Source of the DNA: Chromobacterium alticapitis
Lineage (GTDB): Bacteria > Pseudomonadota > Gammaproteobacteria > Burkholderiales > Chromobacteriaceae
Reading direction: 5' to 3'
DNA: 39,550 bases
NCBI RefSeq assembly: GCF_002924365.1
Contig: NZ_PQWB01000072.1
Coordinates: 1-39,550, forward strand
The notes beneath the pieces were generated by a model. It saw only the letters and a list, made by a program, of their open reading frames with translations. It searched no databases and had not been told where the DNA came from. The position numbers and the translations under genes were made by a program. Of this stretch, positions 32,391 through 39,550 are shown piece after piece (position 1 is the stretch's first letter; every line of letters begins with the position of its first letter).

Positions 32391-33134
32391 TCACGGCTTG
32401 GCATATCCATACGCGCGCCAGATCTTCAGCGACTCGGGATTGAACAGGTATTCAAACAGTTTTCGAGCGTCCGGTTGGCCGGCCGCCGGTCTCAGCAACG
32501 CCGCCGTTTGCCGGATGGGCGGATGGGTATCCGGCGGGATTTCCACCCAATGCCCTTTGCCCAAGCGCGAGTGTTCCAGCACCTGAGACTTGGAAACAAA
32601 ACCGCCGGCCACCTTGCCGGACTCCACCAGCGCGGCGACGTGGGCGACATCCGGCGCTTTGACGAAACGCGGGCGCAAGCGCTCAGCCAGCTGGTAGTGG
32701 TTCAAGCTGTATAAAACCGCCCGGCCATAGATGCTGCCCTCGGGATCCGGCAGCGCGATCATCCCCCTGCCTTGGCGCAGCCACTCCAGCCAGCCGCTCT
32801 CATGAAAATCCGCATCCAGCGACCATAGCACTAAGGAACCCAAACCAAAGATGCGCGGTTCCTCCAGACAGCGCCCCTGCGCCTGCAGCTTATGGGTGTA
32901 TTCGTCGCTAGACGAGATATAGATTTCATACGCGGCGCCATTGGCAATCTGCGAGGCCAGCGCCACCGGAGGACCATAAGCCACCTTTACCGTTACGCCG
33001 GTCTTTGCCGTGAAATTTTTGACGATCTCATTCAACGCCGGCTCGGTATTGCTGGCGGCGGCTACCGTGACCGGCGCGGCATGGGCAATGGCCAATGCGC
33101 AGGCCAGCAGGCACGCTGCCAATATCTTCGGCAT
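32391..33134 (-). CDS. ModA-like periplasmic substrate-binding protein, orphan
   Basis: A 247-residue secreted protein of the molybdate/tungstate-binding (ModA) family: after the signal peptide (cut near AHA) come VTVAAASNTEPALNEIVKNF, the family start, then GAAYEIYISSSDEY and LVLWSLD. The usual modBC genes are absent, so it may be a stray ModA or a relative with another ligand. The start at 33134 is chosen for AGGGAG seven bases before it; a start at 33155 adds seven residues before the signal peptide. It is read toward the transporter gene. Confidence 0.82.
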   Translation of the reverse strand: MPKILAACLLACALAIAHAAPVTVAAASNTEPALNEIVKNFTAKTGVTVKVAYGPPVALASQIANGAAYEIYISSSDEYTHKLQAQGRCLEEPRIFGLGSLVLWSLDADFHESGWLEWLRQGRGMIALPDPEGSIYGRAVLYSLNHYQLAERLRPRFVKAPDVAHVAALVESGKVAGGFVSKSQVLEHSRLGKGHWVEIPPDTHPPIRQTAALLRPAAGQPDARKLFEYLFNPESLKIWRAYGYAKP

Positions 33135-33218
33135 GATGGACTCCCTGGACTTCACGATTCAGCATAGGGTATCCGCCGCAAACAAAAATGGCCCAGCGCC
33201 CCGAGGCGGCATGCATGA

Positions 33219-34118
33219 TCAAACAGTCTGCGCTTCGCGGATGCGGGCGATGAGCCACTCCGCGGCACGGCTCAGCAGCGCGCCCTTGCGCACCAGCAGC
33301 ACCAGGCTCAGGCCCGGCGGCCGCTGACTGAGCGGCAGTTCAACGAAGCGCTGCGCCGTCAATGTCGCCTGCAAGGCCAGATTGGACATCGGCACCACCG
33401 CGTCCATCGTCATCAACAGGCCGCATAACAGCACATTGGAGGTGCAGCACGTCATGCGCTCGGGCGGCGCCAGCCCCTCGCGCGCGAACATGCCATGCAC
33501 AAAGCGCTCATAGTGGCCGCTCATGTCGGTATGCAGCCACTCGGCCTGTCGCAATGCCGACAACTCGGCGGCATGCCGCAACGGGCTTTCTGCGCGAACG
33601 GCAAAGCCGGATGGCGATTCGCGCAGCCGCTCCACCCGCACGAATGGATCGTCTGGCGGCGAGGCGAAAGCGCCCAGCGCGAAATCCAGTTGGCCGCTGC
33701 GCAAGCCGTCCAGCAACTGCTGGCTGTCCAGCTCCAGAAAATCCACTTTCACCTGCGGCATGGCCCGGCGGAACGCCGCGAACGCCTGCGGCAACACCTC
33801 CAGTCCGGCCAATGGCGTCAGGCCGATGCGCAGGCTGCATTCTCGCCCGGAGCGCAATCTATCCATTTCCCGCTCCGCCCGCTCCAATTCGCGCATGACC
33901 AGCCGCGCGTAGCCCAACAGCGTCTGGCCGGCATCGGTCAGGGTCACGCCCCAGGAATTGCGCAGCAGCAAGGCCACGCCCTGCTCCGTCTCCAGCTCGC
34001 GCAGCGCCTTGGTGATGGCGGGCTGCGTCACGCACAACGCGCGCGCCGCCGCGTTGACGCTGCCGTGGTCGGCCACCGCGGCCAAGGCGCGCAGCTGGTG
34101 ATGCTTGAGCTGACTCAT
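33219..34118 (-). CDS. LysR family transcriptional regulator, divergent from the amidohydrolase operon
   Basis: A 299-residue LysR protein. The N-terminal helix-turn-helix reads GSVNAAARALCVTQPAITKALRELETEQGVALLLRNSWGVTLTDAG, and the substrate domain includes CSLRIGLTPLAGLEVLPQAF and LDFALGAF. The sequence recalls the AbgR/CbbR-like group that controls divergent catabolic genes. It has AGGAG before its ATG. Its likely target is the amidohydrolase-porin-transporter operon that starts 97 bases away. Confidence 0.9.
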   Translation of the reverse strand: MSQLKHHQLRALAAVADHGSVNAAARALCVTQPAITKALRELETEQGVALLLRNSWGVTLTDAGQTLLGYARLVMRELERAEREMDRLRSGRECSLRIGLTPLAGLEVLPQAFAAFRRAMPQVKVDFLELDSQQLLDGLRSGQLDFALGAFASPPDDPFVRVERLRESPSGFAVRAESPLRHAAELSALRQAEWLHTDMSGHYERFVHGMFAREGLAPPERMTCCTSNVLLCGLLMTMDAVVPMSNLALQATLTAQRFVELPLSQRPPGLSLVLLVRKGALLSRAAEWLIARIREAQTV

Positions 34119-34160
34119 GGATAACTCCTGGTTATGGCTATCAATATTTGTGCTTATTCA

Positions 34161-34178
34161 AGGCAAATAGTTTTGCCT
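34161..34178. promoter_or_regulatory. Perfect inverted repeat in the LysR-amidohydrolase gap
   Basis: AGGCAAATAGTTTTGCCT has seven-base arms and a four-base centre, 38 bases before the amidohydrolase start. It is a good candidate for the LysR site. A second, shorter repeat (ATAACTCCTGGTTAT, 34121-34135) overlaps the regulator's ribosome site and may be chance. Confidence 0.5.
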
Positions 34179-34199
34179 AGCATGGTTCGGCGCCTTTCA

Positions 34200-34218
34200 A
34201 CCAGGAAACCAAGCCATG
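34200..34218 (+). repeat. 19-base leader sequence, copy 2
   Basis: Identical to 27987-28005 and again ends on the ATG of a gene, here the M20 amidohydrolase. Confidence 0.7.
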
Positions 34219-35397
34219 GCAAACGATACCTTCATCCTCCCGGAAATCCTGAACAGCCTGGATGAATTCATCCAGCTGCGCCGTCAGATCCACGCCCACC
34301 CGGAGCTGGGTTTCGAAGAAATGCAGACCAGCGAACTGGTGGCGGCCAAGCTCCGCGAATGGGGCTATGACGTGCATGAGGGCATAGGCCAAACCGGCGT
34401 GGTGGGCACGCTGCGCGCCGGCAATGGCAAGCGCGCGCTCGGCATACGCGCCGACATGGACGCGCTGCCCATCCAGGAAGCCACCGGCCTGCCCTATGCC
34501 AGCGTCTGCCCCGGCAAAATGCACGCCTGCGGCCACGACGGCCACACCGCCATCCTGCTGGCCGCCGCCAAATACCTGGCCGAAACCCGCCGCTTCAACG
34601 GCACGCTGCACCTGATCTTCCAGCCTGCGGAGGAAGGCCTGGGCGGTGCGCCGGCCATGCTGAACGACCGCCTGTTCGAGCGCTTCCCCTGCGATGCCGT
34701 CTATGCCCTTCACAACGCGCCCGGCCTGCCGGTGGGCTGCTTCGCGCTGAAGGAAGGCGCGATGGCCGCCTCGTCCGACAGCGTGGACGTGCGCCTGATC
34801 GGCGTGGGCGCGCACGGCGCGATGCCCAGCTTCGGCCGCGACCCCATCGTCGCCGCCTCGTCCATCGTGATGGCGCTGCAGACGCTGGTGGCGCGCAATA
34901 TTCCCGCCACCGAGGCCGGCGTGGTCACGGTCGGCTCGCTGCATGCCGGCAAGACGCACAACGTGATTCCGGAACACGCCGAGATGAAGCTGACCGTGCG
35001 CTCGCTCAGCCGCGACGTTCACGCCACGCTGAAGCAGCGGCTGCATGAAACCATACAGCTGCAGGCGCAGAGCTATGGCGTGACCGCGCAGATAGATTAC
35101 CGCGCCATCGCGCCGGTGCTGGTCAATACGCCCGATGAAACCCGCTTCCTGGCCGAGCTGATCCGCGAACAGGCCGGCGCGCAGCGCTTGATCGAGCCGC
35201 CGCAAGGCATGATGGGCAGCGAGGACTTTGCCTGGATGCTGGAAGAGAAACCAGGCTGCTACGTGCTGCTCGGCAACGGCACGGAAAGCCGCGGCGGCTG
35301 CATGGTCCACAACCCCGGCTACGACTTCAACGACCTGGCGCTGCCGGTGGGCGCCTCGCTGTGGGCGCGGCTGGCGGAAAGCTATCTGCGCGGCTAA
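34216..35397 (+). CDS. M20 family amidohydrolase (hippurate hydrolase/N-acyl amino acid amidohydrolase type)
   Basis: A 393-residue metallohydrolase. Metal ligands: Cys105 and His107 (HACGHDGH), Glu139-Glu140 (PAEEG), His166 (ALHNAPG) and the late His in MVHNPGYDFND. This is the Cys-ligand M20D group that hydrolyses N-acyl amino acids, such as hippurate, or indole-acetyl conjugates. A porin and an MHS transporter follow on the same strand, so the operon would import and cleave such a compound. The substrate is not known. Confidence 0.92.
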   Translation: MANDTFILPEILNSLDEFIQLRRQIHAHPELGFEEMQTSELVAAKLREWGYDVHEGIGQTGVVGTLRAGNGKRALGIRADMDALPIQEATGLPYASVCPGKMHACGHDGHTAILLAAAKYLAETRRFNGTLHLIFQPAEEGLGGAPAMLNDRLFERFPCDAVYALHNAPGLPVGCFALKEGAMAASSDSVDVRLIGVGAHGAMPSFGRDPIVAASSIVMALQTLVARNIPATEAGVVTVGSLHAGKTHNVIPEHAEMKLTVRSLSRDVHATLKQRLHETIQLQAQSYGVTAQIDYRAIAPVLVNTPDETRFLAELIREQAGAQRLIEPPQGMMGSEDFAWMLEEKPGCYVLLGNGTESRGGCMVHNPGYDFNDLALPVGASLWARLAESYLRG

Positions 35398-35454
35398 TGC
35401 GCGGCGCGATCAAGCCGGCGGCACAGCCGGCATCGCAAGACAAAGGAGAAACCA

Positions 35455-36624
35455 ATGCTGCGTCACACCTGGCCGCCCCTGCTGGCGGCCTGTTTGGCCC
35501 CATTCGCGTGGGCCGACTCTTTCCTGCTGACCCGCCTGCAAGGCCTGCCGCAGTTCAACGGCACGCTGAAGGACGGCGGCGTCGCCCCATATGGCACCTT
35601 GGACCTGGGCGTCAGCTACTCGCAAGCCGGCGGCAAGCGCGCCTGGCAGCTGCAGAGCGGCGGCGAATGGACGTCTAAGTTCGGACTGGCCGGCCGCGAG
35701 CTATTGGGCGGTGGCTGGCGGACAGAATTCAATCTGGAGGCTGGCTTCAACGCCAACGACGGCACGCCGCAATCGCCCGGCATCCCGTTCAACCGCGAAG
35801 CCTGGCTGGGCCTGGAGTCTTCGCGCTGGGGCGCGCTGCGCCTGGGCCGCCAGCTCAACGCCGGCCTGCCGCTGTTCGTCGATCCGTTTGGGGCGGTCAA
35901 TACCAACTCGGTCTACAGCTGGGCGGGCATGGGCGCGGTGCAGACGCCGCGCGGCGTCTTGCCCAATGCCGACCTCGGCCCCGGCTCCGCCCAGCTCGAC
36001 AGCCGGCTGGGCCACGCCGCGAAATGGATTTCGCCGCGCGGCCAGGGCTTCAACGTCGAGTTGCTGCAGGCCGCTTCGCCCAACCGGCGCGCGCCGGGCA
36101 GCCGCGGCGCCATGTTGGCCCATCTGGAAGGCCCCCTATTCCTGGCCGCCAGTTTCAATCAGAGCTGGCAACCGCTGTCGCCGTCTGGTGCGGACTCGAC
36201 GCGCAATGATTTCTACGGCCTGGCGGCGGTCTACGACATCGGCCGGCTGGTGCTGTCGGCCTCCCACACCGTCACCGTGCCGCGCCGCCAAGAGAACGGC
36301 ATCGCCCGCGTCTACACCGCCGGCGCCATCGTCGCGGAAAAACGGCATGTCTACCGCCTGTCCACCGTCTACCGCGATACCTCTGGCGCGCGCGACTCGG
36401 CTGGACAAGCCATCGCCAGCTCCGCCATCGGCCTGATGCTGGGCTACGACTACAACCTGTCCAAACGCACGGGCCTGTACGCGCGCGCCGGCGCCATCCG
36501 CAATCTAGGCGGCTCCACCCTGATACTGAACGGCCAGCCGCTGCCCGCCGACGCGCAAGGCAGGCCGCAGTACGGAGTCTCGCCCGTCACCGTCGCCGTG
36601 GGCCTGTACCACAACTATTTCTGA
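35455..36624 (+). CDS. Gram-negative outer membrane porin (Neisseria/Burkholderia type)
   Basis: A 389-residue outer membrane porin. It has a signal peptide ending AWA, a strand-rich body with alternating hydrophobic residues (for example APYGTLDLGVSYSQ, WLGLESSRWGALRLGRQ, WAGMGAVQ), and the C-terminal strand ends in Phe (GLYHNYF), the signal for outer membrane insertion. The segment LGLESSRWGALRLGR is typical of the Porin_4 group. It probably lets the amidohydrolase substrate through the outer membrane. AAAGGAG precedes the ATG, 57 bases after the hydrolase. Confidence 0.88.
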   Translation: MLRHTWPPLLAACLAPFAWADSFLLTRLQGLPQFNGTLKDGGVAPYGTLDLGVSYSQAGGKRAWQLQSGGEWTSKFGLAGRELLGGGWRTEFNLEAGFNANDGTPQSPGIPFNREAWLGLESSRWGALRLGRQLNAGLPLFVDPFGAVNTNSVYSWAGMGAVQTPRGVLPNADLGPGSAQLDSRLGHAAKWISPRGQGFNVELLQAASPNRRAPGSRGAMLAHLEGPLFLAASFNQSWQPLSPSGADSTRNDFYGLAAVYDIGRLVLSASHTVTVPRRQENGIARVYTAGAIVAEKRHVYRLSTVYRDTSGARDSAGQAIASSAIGLMLGYDYNLSKRTGLYARAGAIRNLGGSTLILNGQPLPADAQGRPQYGVSPVTVAVGLYHNYF

Positions 36625-36659
36625 AGCCGCTTGTCCCTATCCAGATCGAGGAACACATC

Positions 36660-37952
36660 ATGAACAAGACGCTGACCGTCCCCGCGGCCGACGCGCCGGT
36701 AATGCACACCGCCTCGTCGCGCCGCACCATCGTCGCGGTATCGCTGGGCAACTGGCTGGAGCTGTACGACTTCACCGTGTTCAGCTTCTTCGCCGTGCTG
36801 ATCGGCAAACTGTTTTTCCCGTCGCATAGCGAGTACGGCTCCTTGCTGATGGCGCTGGCCACCTTCGGCATAGGCTTCGTCATGCGGCCGCTGGGCAGCG
36901 TGGTGATAGGCCGCATCGCCGACCGCGCCGGCCGCAAGCCGGCGCTGACGCTGACCATCTGGCTGATGGCCGGCGGCACCGCGCTGATAGGCCTGGCGCC
37001 TACCTACGACAGCATAGGCGTGCTGGCGCCGCTGCTCATCGTGGCCGGCCGGCTGCTGCAGGGCTTCGCCGCCGGCGGCGAAGTGGGCGCGGCCACCAGC
37101 TTCCTGATGGAGTCCGGCGCGCGCAACCGCCGCGGCTTCATGGTGAGCTGGCAGATGGCCACCCAAGGCGGCGCGGTGCTGGCCGGCGCGCTCAGCGGCG
37201 CGCTGCTCAGCCATTTCCTCAGCGCAGAGGCGCTGGAGCGTTGGGGCTGGCGCCTGCCCTTCCTGCTTGGGCTGCTGGTGGGGCCGGTGGGCTTGTACAT
37301 CCGCCGCCGTCTGGACGAAACCCATCACGCCGAGCCATCCGCCCAACCCGGCCTGGCCGAACTGATCCGCAGCCGCCGCGGCCAGCTCGCTCTTGGCGTC
37401 ATGCTGATCATGGGCGGCACCGCCAATATGTATGTGGTCAGCCACTATCTGCCGTCCTATCTGATCAAGGTGCTGCACCAGCCGCCGGCCTCCGCGCTGC
37501 TGGCCGGCTGCGCGGCCGGACTGGTCCTGCTGCTGGCCTCGCCGCTGGCCGGCAAGCTGGCGGATCGCCTGCCGCGGCGCAAACCGCTGCTGCTGGCCGT
37601 CAACGCGCTGTCCGCGCTGCTGACCCTGCCCTGCTTCATGCTGCTGCAAGCCGCGCCCTCGATGCAGACCGCGCTGACCCTGGCGCTGACCTTGACCGCG
37701 CTGCTGGCGCTGGGCAGCCCCGCCGGCTTCCTGCTGGTCATGGAAGCCTTTCCACGCCATAGCCGCGCCACCGGCCTGGCCATCGTCTACGCCAGCGGCG
37801 TGACGCTGTTCGGCGGCTTCGCCCAGTTCATCGTCACCTGGCTGATCAGCGTCAGCGGCAACCCGCTGGCGCCGGCCTGGTACATCATGGCGTGCAGCTC
37901 GGCCAGCTTGCTGGCGCTGCTGGCCTTCCGCGAGGAACAGGCCGCGGACTGA
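36660..37952 (+). CDS. MFS transporter, metabolite:H+ symporter (MHS) family
   Basis: A 430-residue protein with 12 expected helices. GNWLELYDFTVFSFFAV near residue 30 is the MHS mark, and GRIADRAGRKPALT is the loop between helices 2 and 3 with its RxxxGRK pattern. GEVGAATSFLMESGARNRRGF follows. Relatives carry shikimate, proline, citrate or aromatic acids with protons. Third gene of the amidohydrolase operon, with GAGGAA before the ATG. Confidence 0.92.
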   Translation: MNKTLTVPAADAPVMHTASSRRTIVAVSLGNWLELYDFTVFSFFAVLIGKLFFPSHSEYGSLLMALATFGIGFVMRPLGSVVIGRIADRAGRKPALTLTIWLMAGGTALIGLAPTYDSIGVLAPLLIVAGRLLQGFAAGGEVGAATSFLMESGARNRRGFMVSWQMATQGGAVLAGALSGALLSHFLSAEALERWGWRLPFLLGLLVGPVGLYIRRRLDETHHAEPSAQPGLAELIRSRRGQLALGVMLIMGGTANMYVVSHYLPSYLIKVLHQPPASALLAGCAAGLVLLLASPLAGKLADRLPRRKPLLLAVNALSALLTLPCFMLLQAAPSMQTALTLALTLTALLALGSPAGFLLVMEAFPRHSRATGLAIVYASGVTLFGGFAQFIVTWLISVSGNPLAPAWYIMACSSASLLALLAFREEQAAD

Positions 37953-38013
37953 CGGACTGGCTTCGTGCCGGCCCCATTGCATACACACAGAATATTCCTT
38001 GCCATCTTATTTC

Positions 38014-38025
38014 TTGTGTACACAA
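38014..38025. promoter_or_regulatory. Perfect palindrome upstream of the ribbon-helix-helix gene
   Basis: TTGTGTACACAA, 12 bases of perfect symmetry, 79 bases before the start of the small DNA-binding protein. Ribbon-helix-helix proteins usually bind their own promoter, so this is a candidate operator. Confidence 0.45.
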
Positions 38026-38104
38026 TGGAAGGAAGCGAAACCTTCCCGCGCTTTGCCGCATGCGGGTTTGCAAAGACCGCGCGCGGCGCGGCGAGGAGGA
38101 CAGG

Positions 38105-38485
38105 ATGGAAGTCGACCGTCGTTCCCGCATACACATCGAGCAGCCGGGCAAACCCCGGCTGTATCAGCTGGACGACCTGCCGGGCTACCTGCCGATAGGC
38201 GTCGTATCCGTGGGAAACCGCACCGGAGCGCTGCTCAGGAACAAAAGCAGCGGCGTCTACTGCATGGCCAACTCAGGGGTCATCCGCCCCTTGGACCAGC
38301 GGCGGATCAAGGCGGCGCTTGGCATAGGCAACGGCGCCGGCGCGCCGCTCAAGCTGGAAGGCGGCGCGCGCAGAAACGTCTACTTGGACGAGGCAAGCAT
38401 AGCCATCGCCAGCCGGCTGGGAGGCGGCAACATCAGCGAGGGCATACGGCGCGCGCTCAAAGCCTGTTCCAAATCCGCCAAATAG
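38105..38485 (+). CDS. Small protein with a C-terminal ribbon-helix-helix-like domain
   Basis: A 126-residue protein not assigned to a named family. Residues about 30-75 form a compact unit, with GVVSVGNRTGALLRNKSSGVYCMANSG in two strands and PLDQRRIKAALG in a helix. Residues about 90-125 look like a CopG-type ribbon-helix-helix: NVYLDEASIAIASRLGGGNISEGIRRALK. This suggests a DNA-binding regulator. The ATG at 38105 has GAGGAGGA before it and a palindrome further upstream; a longer reading frame to 37892 exists but would start inside the transporter gene. Confidence 0.75.
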   Translation: MEVDRRSRIHIEQPGKPRLYQLDDLPGYLPIGVVSVGNRTGALLRNKSSGVYCMANSGVIRPLDQRRIKAALGIGNGAGAPLKLEGGARRNVYLDEASIAIASRLGGGNISEGIRRALKACSKSAK

Positions 38486-38516
38486 CGGAGAAATAACACC
38501 GCTCCGTCGGCGGGAA

Positions 38517-39089
38517 CTAGCGGCGCGTCAGCTCGCGCAGCTTGGCTAACAGGCCCGCATCCGGCTTCGTCCCTATGTCATCCGTCGCGGCCGCCACCCG
38601 CCCCTGGCGGTCCAGCAGCAGCACGCGAGTGCTGTGGTTGATCGTGCCGTCCTCCAGTCTGCGGTAACGTATGCCCAGCGCCGCCGCCACGCCGCGGGTG
38701 TGCTCATCGGTATCGCTGACGGCCCACACCCAGCCCGGGCCATCCATGCCATGTTCATGCGCCAGCCGCCGCAGCGAATCCGCGGTGTCCTCCTTCGGGT
38801 CCAGGCTGATCATCACCGCCGTCAGCTTGCCGCGCGCCGCAGCCGGCAGCGCCGCCACCGTAGCCTCCATATGGTGGAACACGATGGGGCAGGCCAGCTG
38901 GCAGCTGCCGTAGAACATCGTCACCAGCGCTGGTTTGCCGGCCAGGTCCGCCATTTTGAAGGGCTGCCCGTTCTGCGCCCGCATCGGCGCATCCAACTGG
39001 TACAGTGAATCGCCCGGCAAGGCCGCCGTCGCGACGTGGCAGGCCGCCAGCAACAGCGCGGCCGCCAGGCCATGGTTCCATCGACTCAT
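38517..39089 (-). CDS. SCO1/SenC family copper/thiol chaperone lipoprotein
   Basis: A 190-residue thioredoxin-fold protein. The CxxxC motif is Cys63 to Cys67 (YGSCQLACP) and the distal His152 is in TINHSTRVLLLD, the copper ligands of SCO proteins. The start has a lipobox (LAAC, Cys17), so it is probably a membrane-anchored lipoprotein. SCO proteins help assemble copper centres such as CuA of cytochrome oxidase or copper nitrite and nitrous oxide reductases. The ATG at 39089 overlaps the stop of the SUMF1 gene (ATGA). A longer frame to 39323 is out of phase with that neighbour's overlap and is unlikely. Confidence 0.92.
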   Translation of the reverse strand: MSRWNHGLAAALLLAACHVATAALPGDSLYQLDAPMRAQNGQPFKMADLAGKPALVTMFYGSCQLACPIVFHHMEATVAALPAAARGKLTAVMISLDPKEDTADSLRRLAHEHGMDGPGWVWAVSDTDEHTRGVAAALGIRYRRLEDGTINHSTRVLLLDRQGRVAAATDDIGTKPDAGLLAKLRELTRR

Positions 39090-39550
39090 GGTTTTCTCTC
39101 CACATCCGTATCCTTGGCCGCATCCTTGGCGCATCGAAAACCCATAGCTTGCGGCGCGTCGTTGCCGTTCAGCGCCACCAGCATGGCGATGCGCATCAGG
39201 ATGGTGTAATTGTCCCGGTCGCCCAGCGACAGCGCCGCCGCTCCGCAAGTGGCCAGCGTGCGCTGCTCGCCTTGCGCGCGGCTGTCCGTCGCGACGAACA
39301 GGCCGTTGAAATCCTCCACCCACTCGTAGATGGAGCCGTGCATATCGCTGACCCGCCAGAAATTGACGTTCTGCCCCACCGCCGGCAAGCGGCGTCCACC
39401 CGGCTGTTCATACCAGCGCAGAATGCGCTCGCGCCAGGCCGGATCGTCGCGCGCGTCGGGGCGCTTGTCGTCCGCCGCCGCGGCCTTTTCCCACTCGTAC
39501 CAGGTGGGCAGCCGCGCGCCTTCGCTCGCGCAGTAGGCGCGCGCCGCGTG
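39086..39550 (-). CDS. SUMF1/formylglycine-generating-enzyme-like protein (NirV-like), 5' partial
   Basis: Only the C-terminal 154 codons are in the window; the frame is open to the window edge. AYCASEGARLPTWYEWEKAA and GSIYEWVEDF are the landmarks of the SUMF1/FGE-sulfatase fold, and GFRCAKD near the end is typical. NirV proteins of this fold sit beside the copper nitrite reductase nirK in denitrifiers, and here a SCO gene follows with an ATGA overlap. A nirK gene just upstream, outside the window, is therefore likely but unseen. Confidence 0.82.
   Translation of the reverse strand, partial: HAARAYCASEGARLPTWYEWEKAAAADDKRPDARDDPAWRERILRWYEQPGGRRLPAVGQNVNFWRVSDMHGSIYEWVEDFNGLFVATDSRAQGEQRTLATCGAAALSLGDRDNYTILMRIAMLVALNGNDAPQAMGFRCAKDAAKDTDVERKP

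Noticed and set aside
39090-39323. Longer start of the SCO gene to 39323
   Set aside because: The extra residues are Arg/Gly/His-rich and cover the SUMF1 gene; the ATG at 39089 gives a lipoprotein signal peptide and an ATGA overlap.
1-39550. CRISPR arrays, insertion sequences, tRNA or rRNA genes
   Set aside because: No regularly spaced direct repeats, transposase motifs, terminal repeats or cloverleaf sequences were found by eye.

Overview
The window is GC-rich, densely coded DNA from a Gram-negative betaproteobacterium, most likely a Chromobacterium species (Neisseriales). The strongest clue is the class III aminotransferase at 16259-17638. From memory it is nearly identical to, but not the same as, the well-known omega-transaminase of C. 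violaceum ATCC 12472 (CV2025), so a sister species or a divergent strain is likely. The porin with a terminal Phe, the motAB pair and the codon usage fit this. No rRNA, tRNA, insertion sequence, prophage or CRISPR array was seen.

Layout. (1) 3-10794, plus strand: the distal part of an aryl polyene (APE) pigment cluster. Eleven genes follow each other with mostly overlapping stops and starts: acyltransferase (cut by the window edge), aromatic amino acid ammonia lyase, thioesterase, LolA-like carrier, RND/MMPL exporter, O-methyltransferase, DUF3261 lipoprotein, ketosynthase, dehydratase, ketoreductase, ketosynthase. Acyl carrier proteins, the CoA ligase and the chain-length factor are not here and probably lie upstream. 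A small secreted RcsF-like protein follows. (2) 11354-16074, minus strand: an rRNA/tRNA 2'-O-methyltransferase of the SpoU family, then motA-motB-membrane methyltransferase-HDOD protein in one apparent operon. (3) 16259-23485: a polyamine catabolism region. On the minus strand run ald, puuD, puuA and the omega-transaminase; divergent are puuR and puuC. The PuuB oxidase is absent. The transaminase makes alanine from pyruvate and Ald can regenerate pyruvate, so a transaminase version of the gamma-glutamyl-putrescine route is proposed. (4) 23514-28548: small regulator/enzyme pairs (MarR with a GNAT; two tandem orphan solute-binding-like proteins; AzoR with a LysR regulator; a second GNAT). (5) 28679-32126: a DUF3141 PhaC-like alpha/beta hydrolase with a clear terminator, then a tandem glycine riboswitch in front of a UPF0126/TRIC glycine-transporter-family gene. 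(6) 32391-37952: an orphan ModA-like binding protein, and a LysR regulator divergent from an M20 amidohydrolase-porin-MHS transporter operon. (7) 38105-39550: a small ribbon-helix-helix protein behind a perfect palindrome, then SCO and SUMF1/NirV-like genes on the minus strand, the last cut by the window edge.

Starts were moved from the longest possible reading frame wherever overlap, ribosome binding site or promoter position argued for it; each such case is stated. All family calls rest on motifs read by eye; no database search was run.
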